NCBI GenBank assembly: GCA_020634245.1
Contig: JACKCC010000017.1
Location: 1 to 64,000, forward strand
Direction: 5' to 3'
DNA from: Ardenticatenaceae bacterium
GTDB lineage: Bacteria; Chloroflexota; Anaerolineae; Promineifilales; Promineifilaceae
DNA length: 64,000 bases
Shown: positions 42,826 through 51,760 of the stretch, piece after piece
How positions within the stretch are numbered: position 1 is the first letter of the stretch
Layout of the letters: each line of letters opens with the position of its first letter
The notes under the pieces: model-generated
What the model was told of the DNA's origin: nothing
Seen by the model: only the letters and a program-made list of their open reading frames with translations
The model's database searches: none
Program-made: the position numbers and the translations under genes

Positions 42826-43659
42826 ATGATTAACTGGTTTATTGAACCACTCCAATATAGTTTTATCCTGCGGGCGTTGATAGCGGCCGTGGTTGTAGGC
42901 ATTGTCGGCTCTGTACTGGGCACTTACGTTATCTTGCGGGGTATGGCTTTCTTTGGCGATGCCTTGGCCCATACGATCCTGCCTGGTGTTGTGGTTGCGT
43001 TTTTGTTCGGCTGGCCGCTGGCCGTTGGCGCTCTGGTCATGGGGCTGTTGACTGCGCTGGGTATTGGCGCGTTGAGCGGCCAAGGCATGGTGAAAGAAGA
43101 TACGGCGATCGGCGTCATTTTTGCCGGTGCGTTTGCTTTAGGCGTGGCGTTGCTGTCGGCTTCCAATACTTATACAGTGGATCTGGCCCACTTTTTGTTT
43201 GGTAATTTGTTGGGCGTTTCTGTGTCTGATTTGTGGCTCTCAATCATTTTAGGTTTGATTGTATTGCTGGCCATCTTCCTTTTTTATAAAGAATTTCTGG
43301 TCATTTCCTTTGATCCGGTGCTGGCGACGACACTGCGCCTGCCGGCCAACTTTTTGCGTTATTTGCTGCTGGTTTTGATTGCGGTGACGATTGTCGTGTC
43401 GCTGCAAGTGGTTGGCATTGCCTTGATGATGGCTATGTTAGTCACACCGGCAGCTTCGGCATCATTGTTGACCCGTCGTTTGCCACCTATGATGGCGATC
43501 GCGGCTGTCATTGGCACGTTTTCTAGTGTTTCTGGATTGTACGCTTCTTATTATTTTGATATTGCATCGGGGCCGGCCATTGTGTTGGTAGCAACGTTGA
43601 TTTTTGGTTTTGTTTTTGTTTTTGCACCGGGACGCGGTATTGCCTGGCAAAAAAGATAG
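42826..43659 (+). CDS. Metal ABC transporter permease (ZnuB-like)
   Basis: 277 residues with about eight membrane segments. GTYVILRGMAFFGDALAHTILPG near the N-terminus and VVSLQVVGIALMMAMLVTPAASA are conserved ABC-3 family parts. It imports zinc or manganese together with the preceding ATPase and binding protein. The regulator gene follows 9 bp later. Confidence 0.94.
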   Translation: MINWFIEPLQYSFILRALIAAVVVGIVGSVLGTYVILRGMAFFGDALAHTILPGVVVAFLFGWPLAVGALVMGLLTALGIGALSGQGMVKEDTAIGVIFAGAFALGVALLSASNTYTVDLAHFLFGNLLGVSVSDLWLSIILGLIVLLAIFLFYKEFLVISFDPVLATTLRLPANFLRYLLLVLIAVTIVVSLQVVGIALMMAMLVTPAASASLLTRRLPPMMAIAAVIGTFSSVSGLYASYYFDIASGPAIVLVATLIFGFVFVFAPGRGIAWQKR

Positions 43660-43668
43660 GAATAGCCT

Positions 43669-44094
43669 ATGGGTGATCAGACGGTTTCATATCTACAGAA
43701 TGCTTTACAAGAAAAGGGTTACCGCTTGACATCGGCACGGCAGGTAATTGTGCAAGAGCTGGCTGCCAGTGGTGGTCATGTGACGGCGGACGATTTAGCG
43801 GTGCTGGTTCATGAGAAAGCGCCAGGCGTGGGCCGCATGACGGTTTACCGCACGCTGGAATTGTTGAGTGAACTGGGGTTAATTCGTCCGGTCTATCAAG
43901 GAACCGGGGCGGCGCATTACATTTTAATGGATGGAGGCCATCACCATCATTTGGTCTGTTCGGTTTGCCATCGCGTGATTGAGTTTGATGATTGTGTGCT
44001 GGGCGAGATTGAGCAGTTAATTTGCAGCCGCTATCGGTTCCAGGTACAGAGTCATTTGTTGGAGTTGTACGGCCGTTGCCCTGACTGCCAGTGA
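43669..44094 (+). CDS. Fur family metal regulator (Zur-like)
   Basis: 141 residues. A winged helix N-terminus (YRLTSARQVIVQELAASGGHVTADDL, VGRMTVYRTLELLSELGLI) and the metal part GGHHHHLVCSVCHRVIEFDDC with a final CPDC, the two CxxC pairs of the structural zinc site. It is the last gene of the metal uptake unit, so it probably senses the imported metal and represses the operon through the TGATA-N5-TATCA sites (inference). Confidence 0.92.
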   Translation: MGDQTVSYLQNALQEKGYRLTSARQVIVQELAASGGHVTADDLAVLVHEKAPGVGRMTVYRTLELLSELGLIRPVYQGTGAAHYILMDGGHHHHLVCSVCHRVIEFDDCVLGEIEQLICSRYRFQVQSHLLELYGRCPDCQ

Positions 44095-44209
44095 TCCGGT
44101 TCCCCAATACCAGCCATTGTGACATAAGTACGCCAAATTTGTCTTTCTATGTCGGCTGGCGTCGTGTACAATCAGTCTTGAGAGTAACCAATCCAATTTA
44201 ACGATAAAT

Positions 44210-44267
44210 GACCCTAAGGGTTTTTCTTTTGTAAGTCAACCCCGATTAATGGGAAACCCTTAGGGTC
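44210..44267. repeat. 14-bp perfect inverted repeat ahead of the glycosyltransferase gene
   Basis: GACCCTAAGGGTTT (44210-44223) and its exact complement (44254-44267), 30-bp spacer. Each arm is itself palindromic at its core. The first arm is followed by a T-rich run, so it may act as a weak terminator or attenuator 3 bp before the next start codon. Confidence 0.85.
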
Positions 44268-44269
44268 TC

Positions 44270-45031
44270 ATGCATATTCCAGGACTGATCGTGAAGCTGA
44301 TAATCGTCATTCCCACTTATAATGAAGCTGACAATTTACCTCAAATGACGACGGCACTGTTTGGGCTGCCGTTTGCTGATATGCATCTCATCATAGTCGA
44401 TGACAATTCGCCCGATGGTACAGGGCAGGTGGCCGATGGATTATGCGCCCAATACTCCGACCACATGACTGTGATACATCGCTCTGGCAAAATGGGATTG
44501 GGCAGCGCCTACGCTCAGGGATTCCAGGTGGCGCTGGAAATGGGCGCTGACGTCATCGTGCAAATGGACGCTGATTTTTCCCATTCGCCTGACTATTTGC
44601 CGGAAATGGTGCGCCAACTTGAGAAGTACGATGCTGTTGTTGGATCCCGATTTGTGGCCGGAGGCAGCACCGATGAGCGTTGGTCGTGGTGGCGCTTTTT
44701 GCTTTCCTGGTGGGCTAACCAGGTGTACACGCGGCTGATTTTGGGTGTTCCGGTCAAGGATGCCACGGCCGGATTCAAAGCGTTTCGCCGCCGGACATTG
44801 GAAGCGATTGATTGGACGGCCGTTATCAGCAACGGTTACGTTTTCCAGGTCGAAATTGCTTATTTGTGCCACAAACTGGGCTTGCGTGTGCTGGAACTGC
44901 CCATCTATTTTGAAGACCGGCGCATCGGCCAGAGCAAAATGGATGTGCCCATCAAAATCGAAGCGGTGTGGCGTGTCTGGCAGATACGCCGGCGCTACCG
45001 GCGTGTGAAACCATTGGCAGTTGACAATTGA
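44270..45031 (+). CDS. Polyprenol monophosphomannose synthase-like glycosyltransferase (GT2)
   Basis: 253 residues without C-terminal membrane helices. LIIVIPTYNEADNLPQM, VDDNSPDGTG and the metal motif DADFSHSPDYLP match Dpm1/Ppm1; GSRFVAGGSTDERWSWWR and KDATAGFKAFRRRTLE are also typical. It transfers mannose (or glucose) from the nucleotide sugar to polyprenyl phosphate, giving the donor used by GT39-type proteins such as those at 18-33 kb. ATG at 44270 or GTG at 44291 may be the start. Confidence 0.92.
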   Translation: MHIPGLIVKLIIVIPTYNEADNLPQMTTALFGLPFADMHLIIVDDNSPDGTGQVADGLCAQYSDHMTVIHRSGKMGLGSAYAQGFQVALEMGADVIVQMDADFSHSPDYLPEMVRQLEKYDAVVGSRFVAGGSTDERWSWWRFLLSWWANQVYTRLILGVPVKDATAGFKAFRRRTLEAIDWTAVISNGYVFQVEIAYLCHKLGLRVLELPIYFEDRRIGQSKMDVPIKIEAVWRVWQIRRRYRRVKPLAVDN

Positions 45032-45053
45032 CGATTGATCATTCGATTGACTT

Positions 45054-47300
45054 ATGAAACTCGACTGGTTTAGACGACATACGGCCGTTTCCACTGCCCT
45101 CCTATTTGCTTTTTTCACACTGCTGTTTATGAGCCGCGTGTTGTGGCCCGCGGCCGGCCAGGCGATTGGCGGGTTGGATGTGCGCGGATTGTTTTATCCC
45201 TGGTTGAGCTTTGCTCGTGATGCGGTGTGGAACGGCCGTCTCCCCTTGTGGGACGCCAGCCAGTTTGCCGGTTATCCCTTTCTGAGTAATCCGCAGGTGG
45301 CCCTGTTTTACCCGCCGACCTGGTTGGCGATTTTGCTGCCGGTGGCGGCCGGAATTAGCTGGTACGTGGCGCTGCATATCTGGCTGGCCGGATTGGGGAT
45401 GTATTTGTTCGCCCGCGACCAGAGCGGCAGCCGATTGGGCGCACTGCTGGCCGGGTTAACCTTTGCTTTCAGCGGTTTTATGACGGCGCGGATTTTTGCT
45501 GGTCATATCGGGCTGCTGGCGGTGCACAGCTGGCTGCCCTGGCTGTTGTGGCTGACAGCGTGGTCGGTGCGGAACGGCCGTTTCTGGGCCGGCATCATTG
45601 CTGGATTACCCTTCGGATTGGCGATTTTGGCCGGGCATACGACTTCGCTGTTGTACGTTAGCCTCATCTGGCTGGCATTTGTCCTGTATCTGGCAGTGCA
45701 GACCGGGCAGTGGCGATTGGTTGCTCGTCAGACCATCCTGGCTGGAATTGCTGGCCTGGCTTTGAGCGGGATTCAAACTGCGCCGCTGATCCAATTTAGT
45801 CTGGAATCATCGCGGGCATCGGCTCCGTCGCTGGAATTTGCCTCGGCCTACTCCTTCCCCCCGGCGCATCTTATCACTCTGCTCATCCCCGACTATTTTG
45901 GCGAGCCGACCCGCGCCGGTTACTGGTCGGTGCCCAATTTTGAAGAGCTGACCTACTACGCCGGGATGCTGGCGCTGCTGGGATTGGCTCTGGCCCTGCG
46001 TAAACCATCGCGCCGGACCTGGTTTTATCTGATTGTGGGTGTGGTGGGGCTGCTGTTGGCCTTTGGCAGTTACGGTTTTCTGTTCCCGCTGGCTTATAAA
46101 TTCCTGCCGCCTTTCCGCCTGACCCGCGCGCCAGGCCGGGCGGCGTTTCTGTTTACCTTTGCTGCTGCGGCGCTTTTGGCTGAGGGTGTGGCCGTTTGGG
46201 AACGGGAACCGGCGCGGGAGGAATTGGGCCGATTGTTGCGCTGGTTGGTGGGGGGAACGGCCGTCGCCCTCATCGCTGCCTTAGCCGCAACCGGCGCTGT
46301 CTTTGCCGCCCAGCATCCCACCGACACCAGCGGTCGGTTGTGGCATCAATTGGGCGGTTGGGGACTGGCGCTGCTCCTGGTTTTAATTGGTGGCGGCTTG
46401 CTGTGGCGCTATTTCACTGACGATTCGTCACGCCGCTGGACGGGCGCAGCGTTGGTGATTTTGCTCCTGGCCGATTTATGGCTCTTTGGTTTTAAGCTGG
46501 TGCGCCTAGAGTCCATGGCCGCTGCGCCCATGTGGCCGGACGCTAAAACTATCATCGGCGAGACGGAGGCGCGGGTACTGCCCTGGGGCGTCTCCATTTT
46601 CGAGCAGAACGGGGCTGGGCAGGTGGGGCTGGACAGCGTCTTTGGTTACAATGCGCTGGAAGTAGGGGCCAACGTCGCCTTCACCGAATCGATTCCCGAC
46701 CCGCGCTCGACGGCTTATGACATTTTAGGCGCGGGTTACGTTGTTGCTGGCGGACCTTTAGAGCAGTATGGGGATGGGGAACGGCCGTTAACCCTCCTCG
46801 ACCACACCGACAACGTCTGGGTTTACCAGCGGGGCCGTGTTATTCCCATCGCCCGGCTGGTTAGCCAGGTGGAAGTTATCGCCGATGACGCCCAGACCAT
46901 CGCCCGCGTTCACCAGCCCGATTTCGATCCGGCGACGACGGTCATCCTGACCGAGCCGCCAGCCTGCGACCTACCAGACACGCCGGCCACTGGCACGGCC
47001 CAAATCATCGAAAAGCGGGACGGTTACTGGCGTATCACCACCGACAGCCCTCAACCGGCGCTCCTGGTCTTGAGCGAGACCGATTATCCTGGCTGGCGGG
47101 CAACGGTGGGTGGTGAGGAAGTGGAGATAATGGAGGCGTATACGGCCGTACGCGCCATCTGCGTCCCCGCCGGCCAGCAAACCATCGAATTCATCTACGC
47201 GCCTACCATCTACCTGATTGGCGGTTTGTTCACTATCCTGGCGCTACTTCTGCTCGGACTCGCTGTTGCCAAACTGCGTCACTCTATTCTGTCATCCTGA
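45054..47300 (+). CDS. YfhO-like polytopic membrane protein (putative GT-C glycosyltransferase)
   Basis: 748 residues, about 12 membrane segments, then an outer domain (about 490-710) and a last helix. The first outer loop AIGGLDVRGLFYPWLSFARDAVWNGRLPLWD and the SNPQVALFYPP segment are typical of the YfhO/GT-C group that uses polyprenyl-phosphate sugars. The gene follows the Dpm1-like gene by 22 bp, which supports this. Its TGA stop lies inside a dispersed TCATCCTGAGCG repeat (47290-47370), so the C-terminus LSS is repeat-coded. Confidence 0.75.
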   Translation: MKLDWFRRHTAVSTALLFAFFTLLFMSRVLWPAAGQAIGGLDVRGLFYPWLSFARDAVWNGRLPLWDASQFAGYPFLSNPQVALFYPPTWLAILLPVAAGISWYVALHIWLAGLGMYLFARDQSGSRLGALLAGLTFAFSGFMTARIFAGHIGLLAVHSWLPWLLWLTAWSVRNGRFWAGIIAGLPFGLAILAGHTTSLLYVSLIWLAFVLYLAVQTGQWRLVARQTILAGIAGLALSGIQTAPLIQFSLESSRASAPSLEFASAYSFPPAHLITLLIPDYFGEPTRAGYWSVPNFEELTYYAGMLALLGLALALRKPSRRTWFYLIVGVVGLLLAFGSYGFLFPLAYKFLPPFRLTRAPGRAAFLFTFAAAALLAEGVAVWEREPAREELGRLLRWLVGGTAVALIAALAATGAVFAAQHPTDTSGRLWHQLGGWGLALLLVLIGGGLLWRYFTDDSSRRWTGAALVILLLADLWLFGFKLVRLESMAAAPMWPDAKTIIGETEARVLPWGVSIFEQNGAGQVGLDSVFGYNALEVGANVAFTESIPDPRSTAYDILGAGYVVAGGPLEQYGDGERPLTLLDHTDNVWVYQRGRVIPIARLVSQVEVIADDAQTIARVHQPDFDPATTVILTEPPACDLPDTPATGTAQIIEKRDGYWRITTDSPQPALLVLSETDYPGWRATVGGEEVEIMEAYTAVRAICVPAGQQTIEFIYAPTIYLIGGLFTILALLLLGLAVAKLRHSILSS

Positions 47301-47370
47301 GCGCAGCGAAGGATCCCAACCATCTTACACTTGAAGGTGCTTGGGATGCTTCACTTCGTTCAGCATGACA
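47290..47370. repeat. TCATCCTGAGCG...CAGCATGACA inverted repeat
   Basis: Left part from 47290 (GTCATCCTGAGCGCAGCGAA) and right part to 47370 (GCTTCACTTCGTTCAGCATG) are complementary with a few mismatches. This repeat type is seen in many environmental bacterial genomes. It holds the stop of the YfhO-like gene. Confidence 0.75.
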
Positions 47371-47418
47371 GGAGAAAAAGGTTGCCAGACCAGCCCAATC
47401 AGGCATAATTTAGAGGCC

Positions 47419-48891
47419 ATGAAGCCAACGAACGCCCAACTCCGCCAATTTATCACCACCACTTTCAACGACTCTGAGTTGGAGACCTTTTGCTTCGATT
47501 ATTTCCCGGAAGTGAAGTACACGCGGGGAATGGAATTCAACCACAAAGTAGAACTGCTGATTGGCTACTGCCAGCGGCGTGACCTGGAAACGAACCTGCT
47601 GGCCAATTTGCAACAAGAACGCCCCCAACCATTTGCGGACTATTTTTCGGCCAAAGTCGAAGCACTGCCTGACGTGGCGACCAAACCGCGCAATCCGCGC
47701 CAGATTTTCATCAGCCATGCCCACGAGGATGCTGAACTGGCCCAACGGCTGGCCCACGATCTGGAAGCCGAAGGCTGGTCCATTTGGATTGCCCCGGATA
47801 GCATCCGCCCCGGTGAAAAGTGGGCCTCGGCCATTAGCCGGGGGCTGGATGAGAGCGGTATTTTTGTCCTGCTGCTGACGCCCCATGCCGTTCAATCGCG
47901 TTGGGTGCGCCACGAAACGGATGTGGCCGTGGAGATGGAGCATGACGGCGAAATGCGCTTCATTCCCTTGCAGGTGGAGGCGTGCCGGATTCCGGCCTTG
48001 TGGCGGGCCTACCAGCGCATCCCGTTCCGCAGTGGGTACAAAAACGGATTGGTTGTGCTTATGAAGGCACTGCCTGTCGAACGACGTTCGGAATGGGGGT
48101 ATGATCTTGCCGCTCCGACATTTGATGTGTCTGGCTTAGGCCGGTCTGAGACCGAGCCAGAAAGTGACAAGGTAGAGAGTGGCACGGTCGGGAGACCGGC
48201 CACAGCTGAGCAGAACAGCTTCATTCACGAAAAGACGGGGTTGAAATTTGTGCGTGTACCGGCGGGGGAGTTTTTGTATGGCGACAAAAAGGAGAAAAAG
48301 CGCCTGCCGGAATTCTGGATAGGCAAGACGCCGGTGACGAATGCGGTTTATAAACGTTTCCTGGACGCAAATCCAAAGCAGAATGTGCCTTTTGTGAATG
48401 CGGATTGGGCCAAACCATACAACTGGGACAAGATAAAACGTACTTATCCGGCCGGTAAAGCCGACCATCCGGTTGTGTTGGTAAGCTGGCACGATGCGCA
48501 GGCGTTTTGTGAATGGGCAGGTTTGCAACTGCCGACGGAAGAAGAATGGGAAAAAGCGGCACGGGGATCAGATGGCCGCGAATACCCCTGGGGAAATGAA
48601 CAGCCGACCCGCGAGTTATGCAACTTTGGCGGAAACGAAGGAGGCACAACGCCGGTTGGCAAATATTCACCACAAGGCGATAGCCCGTTTAGCTGTGTGG
48701 ATATGAGTGGCAATGTTTGGGAATGGACGAGCAGCGATTTTGATAAAAGTACCAAGGTCTTAAAAGGCGGCAGTTGGTATTTAGGAGATAACTGGCTGCC
48801 GGCTGCCGCCCGCAGCTGGGACTTCCCGGACCCCTGGTACTTCTACGGGGGTGTGCGGGTGGTGGTGTCCCTGTTCATCTCTGATCTCTGA
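47419..48891 (+). CDS. EAD-TIR-FGE-sulfatase conflict protein, putative DGR target
   Basis: 490 residues from ATG 47419. Residues about 1-75 form a death-fold-like effector-associated domain (LRQFITTTFNDSELETFCFD). A TIR domain follows (about 95-215: QIFISHAHEDAELAQRLAHD, with the catalytic-type Glu in RPGEKWASAI and FVLLLTPHAVQSRW). The C-terminus is an FGE-sulfatase/SUMF1-like domain (about 270-490: FVRVPAGEFLYGD, LPTEEEWEKAARGSDGREYPWG, DMSGNVWEWTSS). TIR domains of this type usually cleave NAD. In such proteins the FGE domain often serves as recognition part diversified by retroelements, and the end here has that look (48766-48895). The segment lacks ACGGCCGT, which suggests transfer. Confidence 0.85.
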   Translation: MKPTNAQLRQFITTTFNDSELETFCFDYFPEVKYTRGMEFNHKVELLIGYCQRRDLETNLLANLQQERPQPFADYFSAKVEALPDVATKPRNPRQIFISHAHEDAELAQRLAHDLEAEGWSIWIAPDSIRPGEKWASAISRGLDESGIFVLLLTPHAVQSRWVRHETDVAVEMEHDGEMRFIPLQVEACRIPALWRAYQRIPFRSGYKNGLVVLMKALPVERRSEWGYDLAAPTFDVSGLGRSETEPESDKVESGTVGRPATAEQNSFIHEKTGLKFVRVPAGEFLYGDKKEKKRLPEFWIGKTPVTNAVYKRFLDANPKQNVPFVNADWAKPYNWDKIKRTYPAGKADHPVVLVSWHDAQAFCEWAGLQLPTEEEWEKAARGSDGREYPWGNEQPTRELCNFGGNEGGTTPVGKYSPQGDSPFSCVDMSGNVWEWTSSDFDKSTKVLKGGSWYLGDNWLPAAARSWDFPDPWYFYGGVRVVVSLFISDL

Positions 48892-48895
48892 ACCC
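48766..48895 (+). other. Candidate diversity-generating retroelement variable region
   Basis: The last about 40 codons of the FGE domain read GGSW then YLGDNWLPAAARSWDFPDP and WYFYGGVRVVVS. In related proteins the template has runs of AAC codons at exactly these places; here they are TAC, TTC, GAC, AGC and CCC, as adenine mutagenesis would give. The constant GGGGGTGTGCGGGTGGTGGT end and a hairpin just downstream (48931-48947) fit the usual arrangement. No reverse transcriptase or template copy is in the window. Confidence 0.55.
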
Positions 48896-48930
48896 GATGG
48901 CCTCTGAAACTCTGATCCCTCTGCGGGGGT

Positions 48931-48947
48931 CTGGGGGTGTCCCCCAG
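48931..48947 (+). other. Hairpin downstream of the candidate variable region
   Basis: CTGGGGG-TGT-CCCCCAG, perfect 7-bp stem, about 40 bp after the stop. Hairpins of this kind next to variable regions help target recognition in known retroelements; it could also be a simple terminator, but no T tract follows directly. Confidence 0.6.
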
Positions 48948-49098
48948 CATTGTTTCGCGCTTGGCGCGATCGCGAAAAATTTCGGCCAAGACCTGACAGG
49001 TTTTACGAACAAACTGGTCAAGTAAGGATTTGCGAATTCGTCAAATGGTAGGCGAGTATGGCTTGGCAAAAAACCTGCCAGGTCTCCAAGCGAGAATC

Positions 49099-50922
49099 AT
49101 GGTTATGAGAGGAAAGTGGGTTCGTTGGCTGGGTTGGATAGTTGTTTCCCTCCCCATTATTTTCCTCTTCCTGTTTTTCTTTTACCCGCTGGGCAACATC
49201 TTCCGGTTAAGTTTGACCGGGGCGGCGCTGGCCGAACTGTTTAGCCGGGCGACCTACCTCAAGGTCATCTGGTTCACGATCTGGCAGGCGGCGCTGTCCA
49301 CCGGGCTGACGCTGCTAGTGGGGCTGCCCGCTGCCTACCTGTTCGCCCGCTACGACTTTCGCGGCAAAACCCTGCTCCGTTCACTGACCACCATTCCTTT
49401 TGTTATGCCAACCGTTGTGGTGGCGGCTGCTTTTCGTGCTTTGCTGGGGGCGAATGGCCCGATAAATCGGGCACTACAAACGTTGTCCTCAATCATCAAT
49501 TATCAATCATCAATCTCCCTCCACCTGGAACAAACACTAACCATCATCCTTATCGCCCACGTTTTTTATAACGTGACGGTTGTGATCCGGCTGGTGGGCG
49601 GCTTTTGGGCTAACCTGAATCCCAGGGTGGTGGAGGCGGCGCGGGTGTTGGGGGCGTCACCGCGCCGGGCGTTTATCGAGGTGACGCTGCCATTGTTACG
49701 GCCGTCCCTCATCTCCGCCGCCCTCCTCATCTACCTGTTCACCTTCACCAGCTTTGGGGTGATTTTGATTTTGGGCGGGCCGGCCTTCAGCACTATCGAA
49801 ACCGAAATTTACCGCCAGTACGTCACCTTCCTCAAGCCGGACGTGGCTGCGGCGCTTTCCTTGCTGCAAATCCTGTTCACTTTTGGCCTCATGTCGATTT
49901 ATGCAAGGTGGCAGCAGCGTACGGCCGTTTCCCTCGATTTCCGTCCCCAGCAGGCCAATTTGCGCCGGGCGGTAAGGTGGCAGGAAAAGGTGTTGGTTAG
50001 TGGTTTGTTTGTTGGTTTGTTTGTTTTTTTGTTGGGACCGCTGCTGGCGCTGGTCTGGCGTTCGTTTGTGGGCGGCGATGGCCAGTTGACGCTGGCTTAT
50101 TACCAGGCGCTGCCGGAGTTGAAGCGGGGGAGTGTTGTGTTTGTGCCGCCGTTAACGGCCGTTCGCAACTCCATTGGCTATGCAGTGTTAACCGTGTTGA
50201 CCGCCGGGTTTTTTGGCGTGTTGACGGCCAGTTTGCTGGCACGGCCTCTTTGGATTGCGACCGGAGGCCGCCGCTCAGGGCAGGCTTTTCACTGGCGTAA
50301 CTGGCTCGACCCCTTGTTTATGCTGCCGCTGGGGGCATCGGCCGTGACGTTAGGCTTTGGCTACGTTGTCACTTTTGACTGGCTGCGTACCTCGCCGCTG
50401 CTGGTTCTCATTGCCCACACCCTGGTCGCTTTTCCCTTTGTTGTCCGCAGTTTGCTGCCGGTGATGCAGGGCATCAAGCCCAGTTTGCGGGAAGCGGCGG
50501 CCGTCTTTGGGGCCAGTCCGTTACGCGTCTGGCGCGAGGTGGATTTGCCGATTGTCGGCCGGGCAATGCTGGTTGCCGCCGTTTTTGCCTTTACTATCAG
50601 CATGGGCGAGTTTGGGGCGACCAGTTTCATCGTCCGGCCCAACAGCGGCTTCCACGCTGCACGCCGACGTCGGGGAATTTTAGTCACAGATTACGCAGAT
50701 TTCACAGATGGATGGAGCTGGGAATGTGGCCAGCAATCCTTCGGCTGCTTCAGGACAGGATTCTGTAATCTGCAATCCATTTTGGCAATCTATCCTTGTC
50801 CTATTATGCTTACCGGATGCGAAATAAAAGGCTCATTTGTGGCTGACTTACGATGTGGACTTTCCATTATTGGAAATTGCTGCATGGTGTGCCGGCGTTG
50901 GAATTTGGCCTGGATGGTCTAG
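49099..50922 (+). pseudogene. Truncated two-domain ABC permease (ThiP/FbpB-like)
   Basis: The frame from ATG 49099 codes two BPD-type permease units, each with an EAA loop: VVEAARVLGASPRRAFIEVTLP and LREAAAVFGASPLRVWREVDLP. About 517 residues follow the family pattern up to FGATSFIVRPNSG near 50645; the usual last helix is missing. After that the frame runs through a CACAGATTACGCAGAT repeat and then into the start of the RarD pseudogene, so the remaining about 85 codons are unrelated. A related ATPase gene lies at 53686. The binding protein is not in view. Iron, thiamine or similar import is the usual role; activity without the last helix is doubtful. Confidence 0.8.
50685..50711. repeat. CACAGATTACGCAGAT-type repeat at the permease break
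   Basis: Sequence type common between genes of many environmental genomes; a second, inverted block is at 58868-58935. Here it sits exactly where the permease leaves its family pattern. Confidence 0.75.
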
Positions 50923-51692
50923 TCGTTGGGTTTTGTCATTATGGTTTAGCCTAAACGGCGGTGGGTTAGTTGAAACCGGCACTGCGCAACGAAACCAGAT
51001 TGCTTTCGCGCAGCCACTGGAACTGTTTGTCTTTGAACTAGTTTTTATTGTTTATATTTGGGGAATTATCGGCCAGTTTCATTGAGACAGGCCTAGGTTA
51101 TTTGTTAATCCATTGGTAGATAATGCTGCTGAAATTGTTGAATTTTCCTGGGGAACGAATGCGTGCCGGGCAGTGGACGGCCGTTTCCCTGGCGGCAGTT
51201 GGTGTTTTATACCTGACGATTTTGTATGGTTCGCTGCCCTGGATTGCCTTGACGCTGGCTTTTTCTTTTGGCACGTATGGTTTGCTGCGCAAAACGGCCC
51301 CGTTGGAAGCTTTGGAGGGATTGGGATTGGAAACGGCCGTGATGTTCATCCCGGCTCTGGCTTACCTCATTTATTTACAAGTCACCGGGCAGGCGGCGTT
51401 TGGCCATTCCGGCTGGACGACTTCCTTGATGCTGGCTTTTGCGGGGGTGATAACGGCCGTGCCCCTCTGGTTCTTTGCCATTGGCGCGCGGCAGGTGACA
51501 TTGATCACACTGGGTCTACTGCAATACATCGCCCCGACCCTGCAATTTTTAATCGGCGTGTTTGTCTATCACGAGCCCTTTTCACGGACACAAATGGTCG
51601 GTTTCGGCCTTATTTGGCTGGCGCTGCTTTTGTATTCAGCGGAAGGTATTTTGACTGCTCGTAAGAAGCGGCAGTTGGGAGTAGTTGGATAG
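50818..51692 (+). pseudogene. RarD-type EamA transporter pseudogene
   Basis: From ATG 50818 the plus frames show pieces of a RarD protein in order: MWTFHYWKLLHGVPALE with an in-frame TGA before it, then LVFIVYIWGI, LFVNPLVDNAAEI in another frame, and from about 51160 an intact second half (GQWTAVSLAAVGVLYLTILYGSLPWIALTLAFSF, LGLLQYIAPTLQFLIGVFVY). At least three frame changes. The open part 51123-51692 (189 codons) could still be translated, but lacks the first four to five helices of a normal protein of about 300 residues. Confidence 0.85.
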
Positions 51693-51760
51693 TTGGGTGG
51701 ATGGCTTTCTGCACTGGCTAACAAACCAACTAACCAACCAACATTTTCTGGAGGTAAATC

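Noticed and set aside
50837..51085. Independent 82-residue gene
   Set aside because: Its pieces match the N-terminal part of RarD in shifted frames, so it belongs to the RarD pseudogene.
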